Assembly: GCA_002684175.1 (NCBI GenBank)
Contig: NYUU01000105.1
Location: 1-5,980, forward strand
Reading direction: 5' to 3'
DNA: 5,980 nucleotides
From: Synechococcus sp. CPC35
GTDB lineage: Bacteria > Cyanobacteriota > Cyanobacteriia > PCC-6307 > Cyanobiaceae
Within the stretch, counting starts at the first letter, position 1. Each line of letters begins with the position of its first letter. The notes beneath the pieces are model-generated. The model had not been told where the DNA came from. It saw only the letters and a list, made by a program, of their open reading frames with translations, and ran no database searches. A program made the position numbers and the translations under genes. Shown here piece after piece: positions 1 through 5,570 of the stretch.

Positions 1-2
1 AA

Positions 3-68
3 ATGTTTAAGGATCTGCAGCTCAACATCCACAACTATTCTGCATTGTCCTTCCTCGGACGCCTTTGA
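3..68 (+). CDS. possible 3' end of an upstream gene, or a 21-aa peptide
   Basis: In this frame the first 68 bases read without a stop up to TGA at 66-68, giving a peptide that begins MFKDLQLNIHNYS and ends in FLGRL. The frame is also open to the left edge, so this could be the last residues of a gene that starts outside the window; the ATG at 3-5 may be internal. The hydrophobic and polar mix looks coding, but 21 codons are too few to be sure. No family is recognised. It lies about 150 bases before the next plausible gene on the same strand. Confidence 0.3.
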   Translation: MFKDLQLNIHNYSALSFLGRL

Positions 69-219
69 GTTTAAAAGTCCGTATCGCCACCTGCTGCAAC
101 AAATCCATTACGTTGATCCATTACATCCAGGGACACCACCTTCATGATGCCCAGAAGTTCACGTCAGATTCGCTCTCAACGGGTGGAAAAGGATCACTCA
201 AAGCGCTGTTGAGATTCCA

Positions 220-420
220 TTGGAGATGGAAGGGGCACTGTCTAAAAGACAGCCCGTGAGGTGCGACTTCTGTTCCGCAGAGGGACCCGTTCAATACCGC
301 ATACGAACTGCAGCTTCATCGGAGTGGAGGTTTGCTTGCCCGGAGTGCTGGAGCATCCAGTCAAAAAAGCCTGACTATCAATACGGAGGGACACGGAAAG
401 CAAACAGGAGAAGACGTTGA
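220..420 (+). CDS. small basic zinc-ribbon-like protein
   Basis: This short protein of unknown function has two CxxC pairs: C15-D-F-C18 and C40-P-E-C43 (counted from the TTG start). They are 21 residues apart, the layout of a one-zinc ribbon. The tail is strongly basic and Tyr/Gly-containing (YQYGGTRKANRRRR), which could bind nucleic acid; that is inference. Similar tiny CxxC proteins with a YGGT-K/R-rich tail are, as I recall, common in marine picocyanobacteria. The start is uncertain: TTG at 220, ATG at 226 and GTG at 256 are all in frame. GGAG lies directly against the ATG, and a GGAAGGGG stretch at 229-235 is about 20 bases before GTG, so no ribosome-binding site settles the choice. The TGA stop overlaps the ATG of the next gene by one base, so the two are probably co-translated. 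Confidence 0.75.
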   Translation: MEMEGALSKRQPVRCDFCSAEGPVQYRIRTAASSEWRFACPECWSIQSKKPDYQYGGTRKANRRRR

Positions 421-584
421 TGGAATTTCAGTCCCCATCCGGTAAGACCTATTCAGAAGAGCAGGCAATCGAACTGTTGGTGTCATTGGTGGCTACAGAT
501 GCCAACTCCCAAAAGAAGTGGCGTGGGTTCTACAACTCCTTAACGTCCAAGCAACTCATAGAGGAGTGGAAACAGCATTGGTGA
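420..584 (+). CDS. 54-aa hypothetical soluble protein coupled to the zinc-ribbon gene
   Basis: An ATG at 420-422 shares its A with the stop codon of the preceding gene and opens a frame of 54 codons ending in TGA at 582-584. A good ribosome-binding site, AGGAG at 406-410, lies nine bases before the ATG, inside the end of the upstream gene. This supports real translation and coupling. The protein starts MEFQSPSGKTYSEEQAIELL and ends EEWKQHW. It has no signal peptide or membrane segment and looks helical, with charged residues throughout (residues 12-27 and 43-54 are likely helices). I do not recognise a family. The pairing suggests a shared job with the zinc-ribbon protein, but nothing in the sequence says what it is. 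A hairpin terminator follows 13 bases after the stop. Confidence 0.7.
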   Translation: MEFQSPSGKTYSEEQAIELLVSLVATDANSQKKWRGFYNSLTSKQLIEEWKQHW

Positions 585-597
585 GCATTTGATCTGA

Positions 598-623
598 AAG
601 GAGGGCATTCAGTGCCCTCTTTG
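598..623. terminator. hairpin terminator between convergent genes
   Basis: A 10-bp stem (598-607 with 613-622, one G-T wobble, core GAGGGCA/TGCCCTC) closes a five-base TTCAG loop. The right arm ends in TTT and the left arm begins AAA, so a short U-run follows the stem in both directions. It lies 13 bases after the plus-strand 54-aa gene and 62 bases beyond the stop of the minus-strand 84-aa gene. It can therefore serve both as a bidirectional terminator. The U-tracts are short, so termination strength is uncertain. Confidence 0.65.
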
Positions 624-684
624 TCTCACTGTTTGTCCCTAGGCTCAAGATCTCAGAGAAATGTGTGGAAGTGGATTCACTCCC

Positions 685-939
685 TCAGTTACCGCCGTTG
701 CAGAAGCGAACAGCCTGAGCGTTGGTTTTTCCATCAGCGATTACCTCTTCGACGCAACCATTGAACGCCTTGCTCTCTTGCTTCACAGCACAGAAGCCAA
801 AAGCGATTGCTGCCAGTGAGATAGCAGAGACGACAGTTGCTGAGATCTGGATGATGCCGTAGGCGAGCATTGCATTTTTCTTGCCACCACAGCTCTTCTT
901 CTTGCTGCTCGTTTCTTTGCTAGTGATCTCGTCAGTCAT
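685..939 (-). CDS. 84-aa single-pass membrane protein, conserved hypothetical
   Basis: The N-terminal 22 residues are polar and Lys/Ser/Thr-rich (SSKKKSCGGKKN). One hydrophobic helix follows at about residues 24-50 (AMLAYGII...AIAFGFC). The rest is a short tail of about 34 residues with GCVEEVIADGKTNAQAVRFC and a final NGG. The Lys-rich stretch before the helix suggests that the N-terminus stays in the cytoplasm and the Cys-containing tail (C62 and C80) lies outside, where the two Cys could form a disulfide; that is inference. I recall tails of the form CV.E.I..GK...AV.FCNGG in picocyanobacterial small proteins of unknown function. The ATG at 937-939 has only a closely spaced AAGG before it. 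It is probably transcribed alone, or after the Ycf66-like gene upstream. Confidence 0.75.
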   Translation of the reverse strand: MTDEITSKETSSKKKSCGGKKNAMLAYGIIQISATVVSAISLAAIAFGFCAVKQESKAFNGCVEEVIADGKTNAQAVRFCNGGN

Positions 940-1117
940 GCCTTAATTGTTTGTTTGCCGATCCTATGGAGGCGGAATGTGCTCTGCAGGCGCATTTAAG
1001 AGTGGATAACCGACCAAAGAGGACTTGATCCATGACTTCTCATCCCTTTTCCATCTCCCCCTACGTTGGATTGATCACTCCTGGTTTTTGTTTTGCAGCT
1101 ATGCCCAAGTTGGTTGT

Positions 1118-1162
1118 CATTATTCAGTCGGTGCGGAGATGTCTTGCCTGAATAATGCTTTT
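1118..1162. repeat. perfect 10-bp inverted repeat next to the Ycf66-like stop codon
   Basis: CATTATTCAG at 1118-1127 is exactly complementary to CTGAATAATG at 1148-1157, with a 20-base spacer. In plus orientation the second arm is followed by CTTTTTC, like an intrinsic terminator with an AT-rich stem. In minus orientation, the direction of the Ycf66-like gene, the hairpin begins five bases after the stop codon but has no U-run after it. It may stabilise the 3' end of that message or terminate a plus-strand transcript. The long loop and AT-rich stem make the function uncertain. Confidence 0.4.
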
Positions 1163-1513
1163 TCACTCTGCTGCTCGACCAGTGCGAACCCTCCACTTCT
1201 GGTAATCACTCATGATCGAAGTGGATGACTCGAAGACGATTCCAATGGCTAGAAGAAACTGCCCAAACTGAAGGATTGGGTCAAGCCTCCATCCTTGAAA
1301 GAAGAGAATCAATCCGCACAAGGGTAGGGCGATGAGTCTTCCAAGTCCTTGAAAGATAATTAATAGAGTTTTCCCTGTAACTGTAGGCGTGATGTCGGAT
1401 CTTTTTTGCAGGTTAAAAATAATTTGTGGAATAGCAAGAACTCCTGCAAATACTCCCCATGAGAACAATATAATGCCAACGATGCTTGCCCAGTTCAAGG
1501 ATGCATTGACCAT
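1163..1513 (-). CDS. Ycf66-family membrane protein
   Basis: This 116-aa protein belongs to the Ycf66 family, found in cyanobacteria and some plastids; its biochemical role is not established. The signature is plain at about residues 66-95: CGLILFFQGWRLDPILQFGQ followed by FLLAIGIVFES. The family start is also present (MVNASLNWASIVGII, compared with the usual MVN.GLN.ASILGI). There are three likely hydrophobic segments, at about residues 9-33, 48-73 and 80-95. The middle stretch between them (KRSDITPTVTGKTLLIIFQG) does not resemble the usual family loop as I remember it, so this may be a divergent paralog. The tail is short and basic (KWRVRTGRAAE). The ATG at 1511-1513 fits the family N-terminus; only a weak AGAGA precedes it. 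A candidate promoter lies just upstream. Confidence 0.88.
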   Translation of the reverse strand: MVNASLNWASIVGIILFSWGVFAGVLAIPQIIFNLQKRSDITPTVTGKTLLIIFQGLGRLIALPLCGLILFFQGWRLDPILQFGQFLLAIGIVFESSTSIMSDYQKWRVRTGRAAE

Positions 1514-1534
1514 TTTTTAATTTCTCTTTTTGGT

Positions 1535-1563
1535 ATTGTGCCATCTCTTACTGTCGTTGTCTA
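1535..1563 (-). promoter_or_regulatory. candidate sigma-70-type promoter of the Ycf66-like gene
   Basis: Read on the minus strand, TAGACA (1563-1558; five of six matches to TTGACA) is separated by exactly 17 bases from CACAAT (1540-1535; four of six matches to TATAAT). The predicted start near 1528 would leave a leader of about 15 bases before the ATG. Spacing and position fit a primary sigma factor promoter, but the -10 box is imperfect and such matches arise by chance in AT-rich DNA. Confidence 0.35.
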
Positions 1564-1928
1564 ATTTTCTTTACTCTTCTTGCCTGTGAAAGAGAGATGA
1601 ACCCCTTTAGGCTTCTTTTCACTTCCGAAGGCTGGGAATTCACTTTATTGGCAACAGATTGGATGTTTGATTTTTATCGTATTGATTGCAGCTTGCCAGC
1701 CTTTTTGTGTGCTTTGTTCCAGGAGAGAGATAGAGGTTCTTTTCTTTTTAAAATTTAGTTAATAGGTCTCTTTGGTTTGTGTTCTTCTCGTCATTAATGC
1801 GATGGTAGTCCAAAGATTTATTTTCGGCAATATTTAGAATAGCATTTGAAGTATTTCGTGAGCACCTAGTGTTGATTTGTCTGCTGAGATATAGGCTTTT
1901 GTTGTATGTTAGTCAACTTGAAGTTGCC

Positions 1929-1955
1929 CCAGGCTGGAAGATATTTATTGCCTGG
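1929..1955 (-). terminator. weak hairpin after the 345-aa sulfotransferase gene
   Basis: CCAGGC and GCCTGG form a 6-bp GC-rich stem with a 15-base loop, starting 17 bases after the minus-strand stop codon. The position suits a transcript end. On the minus strand, however, the stem is followed by GGCAACTTC and not by a U-run, so it is at best a poor intrinsic terminator. Confidence 0.25.
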
Positions 1956-1972
1956 ATGAGGATGGAAGCAAT

Positions 1973-3010
1973 TCAGGCCAGAGCTTGATATTGTTCGCTA
2001 CTCATAATGCCTTTCTTTAGAGACGCAGGACAGTGATTAAGGGCTTTGTTGATATCCTCGACGTTTAAAGGCTTTGAGAATTTTACTTTTTCGTCGACGT
2101 GTGACGCGCCTAGAGTTTGCATTATCTTGGTTTTTATTTTTTCATATTCAGGTTTGATCGAATTGAATTCTTCTTCTGTAAGTAAAAATTTATCGCTGTT
2201 TACATTTTGATCAATTATTTTCCTGATCTTTCTTAGGTTCTGCTTGTCTGTGGATGGGGAAGCGCTATTCAGGCAATTGATTAAACGGGTGGTGATATTG
2301 CAAAGGGATTCGTTTGAAACTTTTAGCTCGAAACCCTGGGATGGAACTCCAAGCGCTTCGTTGATCATGAAAGCCACAGGACCTTCTTGGTATTTTGTAG
2401 CCGTACTAAATGGATAAAAAGTCATCGTAGATCCAAAGAATTTCTCGCTTTTCTTGATCAGTGCCAGTGAATTGGGGATTCTGTTGTTCGATTCTGGACC
2501 TGAAATAATTGCAGGTTTTGGCGTGACGCCCAATGAGACAATTGAGTGAAACTTTCCGTTCTTAATTGTTTGTTGAAGTGCAGAATTAATGTACGCATAA
2601 GGAGGCCTGGTGCAGGCAAAGGGATGGATTTCAAAACCACAATTCTGAATCTCTCCAATGAAACGTTTAATTGAGTTGAGTGACATTTTGAGAATCCCTT
2701 CGCCGCTGACTAAAATATTGTTTTTGTGCTCAAGTAATTGAAACCATTCCAATGTATTGGTATCAATGGTTGTCCCGCGACCGGGTATTTTTTTTCGCCG
2801 CTTTATTAATTTATATCTTTGTTTTGGAATTGATTCATATATATCGTGAATGACTTGGGTATGGTTTGAAACAACTTTTCCCTTTGAATCAAGAAAACTA
2901 GGCAACTGAATCCCATGCTTCGCAAGAATGGAGCGATTTGCAAGGCAGGTATTTTGAAATGATGTTGTAGCTGTTTTATGGAATCCAAGGTGTAGGTAGC
3001 AGGTCTTCAT
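1973..3010 (-). CDS. sulfotransferase-like protein (345 aa)
   Basis: Likely transfers sulfate from PAPS to an unknown acceptor, probably a carbohydrate. The N-terminus YLHLGFHKTATTSFQ (residues 5-19) is the 5'-phosphosulfate-binding loop, with K12 as the expected catalytic/binding lysine. A second conserved spot, ILVSGEGIL (about 99-107), matches the S-x-E segment of bacterial relatives. FACTRPPYAYINSALQQ (131-147) supplies R135 and S143, the Arg and Ser-eight-later pair that contacts the 3'-phosphate in sulfotransferases. There is no signal peptide or membrane helix, so it is probably cytoplasmic. The ATG at 3008-3010 fits the motif position, but no Shine-Dalgarno site is seen. It lies 117 bases after a second sulfotransferase gene on the same strand, possibly one transcript. 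Base composition is very AT-rich. The exact acceptor cannot be read from sequence. Confidence 0.8.
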   Translation of the reverse strand: MKTCYLHLGFHKTATTSFQNTCLANRSILAKHGIQLPSFLDSKGKVVSNHTQVIHDIYESIPKQRYKLIKRRKKIPGRGTTIDTNTLEWFQLLEHKNNILVSGEGILKMSLNSIKRFIGEIQNCGFEIHPFACTRPPYAYINSALQQTIKNGKFHSIVSLGVTPKPAIISGPESNNRIPNSLALIKKSEKFFGSTMTFYPFSTATKYQEGPVAFMINEALGVPSQGFELKVSNESLCNITTRLINCLNSASPSTDKQNLRKIRKIIDQNVNSDKFLLTEEEFNSIKPEYEKIKTKIMQTLGASHVDEKVKFSKPLNVEDINKALNHCPASLKKGIMSSEQYQALA

Positions 3011-3127
3011 GTCGATGATGAGAGTTTCGTCGGTAACGGTGTTGTTAGCATAATGATTAAGTCGATTTTGAGTTGCTTGAGGTTAAAGATGAACTTAGAT
3101 TGCATTAATTTTTCGAAAGTTAAGTTA
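3011..3127 (-). other. 117-base gap between the two minus-strand sulfotransferase genes
   Basis: The spacer is long for a tight operon. On the minus strand it contains a TATGCT about 40 bases before the downstream ATG, four of six matches to a -10 box, without a convincing -35 partner. No hairpin with a U-run was seen. The two genes may be co-transcribed, or the second may have its own weak promoter; the sequence does not decide. Confidence 0.3.
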
Positions 3128-4294
3128 CTACTGTCGATTCATGAGGCGGCGAGATGTTTTTATTAATTCGATCAGGCTAAGCTGTTTTAGGCGAAAGTAA
3201 TTTGCTATATTCCATGTATTATTAGCGGGATTATCTGAGAGCTCAGCATGATCTTTCAAGGGGGCCTGATGCTCGATAATCTTTTGATGTGGTTGAACTG
3301 GTTCCAAGGTTTCTTCCCTCAAGGCTTCAAGCAATGCTTCACTGATCACTTGAATAGAAGAAGCTTCTTCTCGTTTAATCCTTTGATTGTAGTCAGGGCT
3401 TTTCTCTGTTTCCTTTAAGTCGGCCAGGTCTTTGAGACGTTTTAGTTCCTGCTTGCTGTCTAAAAATTTATTTATTTCTTCTATAAAAATGTCGTTTGTT
3501 TCATACAAAAGTTTTCTACTGTTAGGAGAAAGTCTGCAGGTCTGGGATTGTACATTGGGTAGGCGTTTGGCTAAGGAATCAGATAATGTTGTACTGATCC
3601 ATGGATATTTTTCGTAGTAGAGGGCATTGATCATCGTGAGGAATTGAAGTTCTTTCTGGCTCAAGCTCCTGTTAATAATCATTCCTTCCATCTTTTCTCG
3701 AGGAAATTGTTCACTTGCTTTCATCGCTTTAAAGATCATTCCAGAGATGTTTAATTTGTTTTTGGAGTAATTAAAGGCATGTATGTTGATGTTGTTGTTT
3801 TTTAATAATTTCAAGACAAGTGCTGCCCTTTTGTGGTGTGATGATATGTATTTCCTGCTTCTAAGAAATTGTTCGTAGGGTCGCTTCTCTCCATGGCGTT
3901 TGATGCGTTGCTGGTACTCTGAGGAGAGCATTTCTTCGACATCTCTTACGGCAAGAATGACTTTCAAGTCAAACTGATGCTCCCATTGCTGTTTGTTTTC
4001 GAGCAATGTATCGATTTGCCAAAATAGTGATTCGGAGCTGAGTATGAATGTGTCAAAATTTTGATTTGAATTAATATGATTCTGAAGTTGTTGCAGAATG
4101 CTTCTGTTGGGATCAAACTTCCAGTTTCCTCCTGTGATCTCAAAGCAGTTTTCTTTTGTGCTCTTGATTATGTCAACTGGATAGAAGAAACCTATTTTTT
4201 TTAACTCCTCTGCGGCTATGCTGAAAGCACTCTGGGTTGCTGTCGTACCTGTCTTCCCATGGCCAATATGTAAGTAAATTGTTTTCCTCTTCAC
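3128..4294 (-). CDS. sulfotransferase-like protein with a charged C-terminal extension (388 aa)
   Basis: The clearest of the three sulfotransferases. IYLHIGHGKTGTTATQ (residues 6-21) is a near-canonical phosphosulfate-binding loop with K14. FILSSESLF (83-91) is the S-x-E segment. VILAVRDVEEMLSSEYQQR (112-130) carries R117 and S125, spaced eight apart as in the 3'-phosphate site, followed by the usual Tyr and QQ. The catalytic domain seems to end near residue 285. The remaining 100 residues are Glu/Lys-rich, with a helical stretch (VISEALLEALREETLEPV), a His/Pro-rich linker and a basic end (IELIKTSRRLMNRQ). The start is GTG at 4292-4294; the frame is closed by TGA 18 bases upstream, so no earlier start is likely. 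Acceptor unknown; sulfated exopolysaccharide is a reasonable guess. The perfect TATAAT upstream suggests expression from the divergent spacer. Confidence 0.87.
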   Translation of the reverse strand: MKRKTIYLHIGHGKTGTTATQSAFSIAAEELKKIGFFYPVDIIKSTKENCFEITGGNWKFDPNRSILQQLQNHINSNQNFDTFILSSESLFWQIDTLLENKQQWEHQFDLKVILAVRDVEEMLSSEYQQRIKRHGEKRPYEQFLRSRKYISSHHKRAALVLKLLKNNNINIHAFNYSKNKLNISGMIFKAMKASEQFPREKMEGMIINRSLSQKELQFLTMINALYYEKYPWISTTLSDSLAKRLPNVQSQTCRLSPNSRKLLYETNDIFIEEINKFLDSKQELKRLKDLADLKETEKSPDYNQRIKREEASSIQVISEALLEALREETLEPVQPHQKIIEHQAPLKDHAELSDNPANNTWNIANYFRLKQLSLIELIKTSRRLMNRQ

Positions 4295-4300
4295 GACTCG

Positions 4301-4315
4301 TGATGTTAATCATCA
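4301..4315. promoter_or_regulatory. short dyad in the leader of the 388-aa sulfotransferase gene
   Basis: TGATG and CATCA flank a five-base TTAAT centre. The dyad lies between the minus-strand TATAAT box and the GTG start codon, where a repressor or a small RNA hairpin could act. With arms of five bases this may be chance. Confidence 0.2.
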
Positions 4316-4324
4316 TACATTAGC

Positions 4325-4330
4325 ATTATA
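4325..4330 (-). promoter_or_regulatory. candidate -10 box (TATAAT) for the minus-strand sulfotransferase genes
   Basis: On the minus strand the spacer reads GAGTATAATGC, a perfect match to the -10 consensus. It would start RNA near 4318, about 24 bases before the GTG codon. No good -35 box is seen at 16-18 bases upstream (AAGTGG at the ideal place), so it may need an activator or be a -10-only promoter of the kind common in cyanobacteria. Confidence 0.45.
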
Positions 4331-4395
4331 CTCTTTTCTGATGATGCCCACTTGTACATTTCTTGAAGCATTGATTGGGTTGTATGTTCGTCGTT

Positions 4396-4427
4396 TTGGC
4401 ATTTCGTTTTTCCTGTAAACTTATAAA
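4396..4427 (+). promoter_or_regulatory. weak candidate promoter of the plus-strand sulfotransferase gene
   Basis: TTGGCA (4396-4401) is a fair -35 match, and TATAAA (4422-4427) is a good -10 match, but the spacer is 20 bases, longer than the usual 17. TAAACT (4415-4420, after TG) is an alternative -10 with a spacer of only 13. Either would give a leader of 10-20 bases. The promoter is expected somewhere in this 150-base divergent spacer, but the exact boxes are uncertain. Confidence 0.25.
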
Positions 4428-4444
4428 GTTCAGTCGATGGTTTG

Positions 4445-5554
4445 ATGCCTCGAAAGCTTGTCATTCATGTCGGGGCTCAGAAGTGTGCGTCAACCTCTTT
4501 GCAGGGTTCTTTGAGGCGTCTTGAATCAGAGAGCGGCGGTTTGCTCTCTTTTTCCTTCCCAAAGCCTTCGATGCTGCGTCATCTTCAAGAATTGATTGAA
4601 GCAGGTAGCACTTCCGGATTTGATGATATTGATAACGTTCTTTCTGGCTTTTCTGCCGATCAGGCTGTGATTAGTCATGAGATGCTTGGAAATCGACCAC
4701 GGTTGACCTGTTGGATTGTAGAACGCGCTCTTTTGAAACATGGTTTTGATCAGGTTGTTATTGCCGGATATACTCGTTTGCAGTCTAATTATTATGTTTC
4801 TGCGTTTTCTCAATGGCACTTTAGGGATCAAAAAAAGTTGCAAAGTGATATTAGCGTGATGAAGCTAAACGGGCTGGACTGGCAGAAATTTTCGGCCCTG
4901 GAGAGGAGTGTGTTCGCTGTTGTTCTGAGTGAAAAGGATCGCAATTGGCATTCAAATTATAAAAATTTCTGGTCTGGCCTCAAAGGTTTATGTGGTGATG
5001 CATCTGTTGTTTCGAATCATATTCCAACCTCGTCTAAGCCTTATTCTTTGATTCGTAATTTCTGCGAATTGACAGGCATTGAGACGAAGGGTGATTTGGA
5101 GCAATACGATGTCAGAAAAAATGCCACGTTTCATCCTGTCGTGCTTTTCGGTCTTTCAAGCCACCTCAGTGGAGTAGGAATGCGCCAGACATGTTTTCCT
5201 GGCCCCCATGAAGGAAATCTCTGGTTGTTTCGAGTGTGTGATCGTCTCGCTTCGCAGATGTCAGTAGAACGTCAAGTTGATGATATCTATGATCCATGCT
5301 TCCTAGACAAGCTACTGGGTCATCTTGACCGTCGTACTTTTAAGGACAACTTATCTTACTGCGAGTTAATGTCAGTTGATTCTGCATATTTTGCTCCCGC
5401 AGATAATTCAGAGCTGTTGCCTTCTCACGCAGAGATCGTTGAGCTTGCGCGTTCAGTATCCAATTCAAGAAACTCCCGCAAAATCAAGCGATTCGAGCAG
5501 ATGATCCAAAACCTGTTTATGGAAGCGGCTCGTGCCGAAATCACCAGCTGTTGA
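4445..5554 (+). CDS. divergent sulfotransferase-like protein (369 aa)
   Basis: A third PAPS-type sulfotransferase homolog, on the opposite strand to the other two. The loop KLVIHVGAQKCASTSLQ (residues 4-20) keeps HxG, K13 and the final T-S-L-Q, but has C14 and S16 where the usual sequence is KTGTT. QAVISHEML (73-81) is the S-x-E-like segment. VVIAGYTRLQSNYYVSAFSQW (104-124) gives R111 and S119, the eight-residue spacing of the 3'-phosphate site. No signal peptide or membrane helix is visible. ATG at 4445 is preferred over the in-frame TTG one codon earlier; neither has a clear ribosome-binding site. Composition is more balanced (32 G+C of 60 at 4501-4560) than in its two neighbours, so it may have a different history. 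It ends 16 bases from the convergent secG. Activity is probable but not certain, given the altered loop. Confidence 0.75.
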   Translation: MPRKLVIHVGAQKCASTSLQGSLRRLESESGGLLSFSFPKPSMLRHLQELIEAGSTSGFDDIDNVLSGFSADQAVISHEMLGNRPRLTCWIVERALLKHGFDQVVIAGYTRLQSNYYVSAFSQWHFRDQKKLQSDISVMKLNGLDWQKFSALERSVFAVVLSEKDRNWHSNYKNFWSGLKGLCGDASVVSNHIPTSSKPYSLIRNFCELTGIETKGDLEQYDVRKNATFHPVVLFGLSSHLSGVGMRQTCFPGPHEGNLWLFRVCDRLASQMSVERQVDDIYDPCFLDKLLGHLDRRTFKDNLSYCELMSVDSAYFAPADNSELLPSHAEIVELARSVSNSRNSRKIKRFEQMIQNLFMEAARAEITSC

Positions 5555-5570
5555 ATCTGATCTGTAGTTG

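Larger units (their letters stand above)
1514..1972. other. 459-base AT-rich region without a supported gene
   Basis: No open frame with coding character was found on either strand between the Ycf66-like start and the first sulfotransferase stop. The stretch is rich in T runs on the plus strand (17 G+C of 60 at 1741-1800). It holds the candidate Ycf66 promoter at its left end and two inverted repeats. One is AAGGCTGG (1628-1635) with CCAGCCTT (1696-1703), 60 bases apart and followed by three more T. The other is CCAGGC (1929-1934) with GCCTGG (1950-1955), just beyond the sulfotransferase stop. It may be a decayed gene, a long untranslated region or the site of a small RNA; none is shown. Confidence 0.5.

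Noticed and set aside
103..124. Direct repeat ATCCATTAC (103-111 and 116-124)
   Set aside because: Only two copies of nine bases, no further copy seen, and no link to a gene or known site.
73..147. Minus-strand frame of 24 codons starting MKVVSLDVMDQRN
   Set aside because: Too short, no ribosome-binding site, and opposite to the neighbouring genes.
65..259. Plus-strand frame of 64 codons
   Set aside because: It overlaps the start of the better supported zinc-ribbon gene, has a non-ATG start, and its composition (Cys, His and Trp scattered without a pattern) does not look like a protein family.
996..1228. Overlapping frames of 66 (minus) and 67 (plus) codons in the gap between the Ycf66-like gene and the 84-aa gene
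   Set aside because: They run over the end of the Ycf66-like gene and over each other, with Ser/His/Cys-rich composition typical of chance frames.
4526..4843. Minus-strand frame of 105 codons inside the plus-strand sulfotransferase gene
   Set aside because: It is fully inside a gene with clear family motifs; the product is basic and has no recognisable pattern, as expected for a shadow frame.
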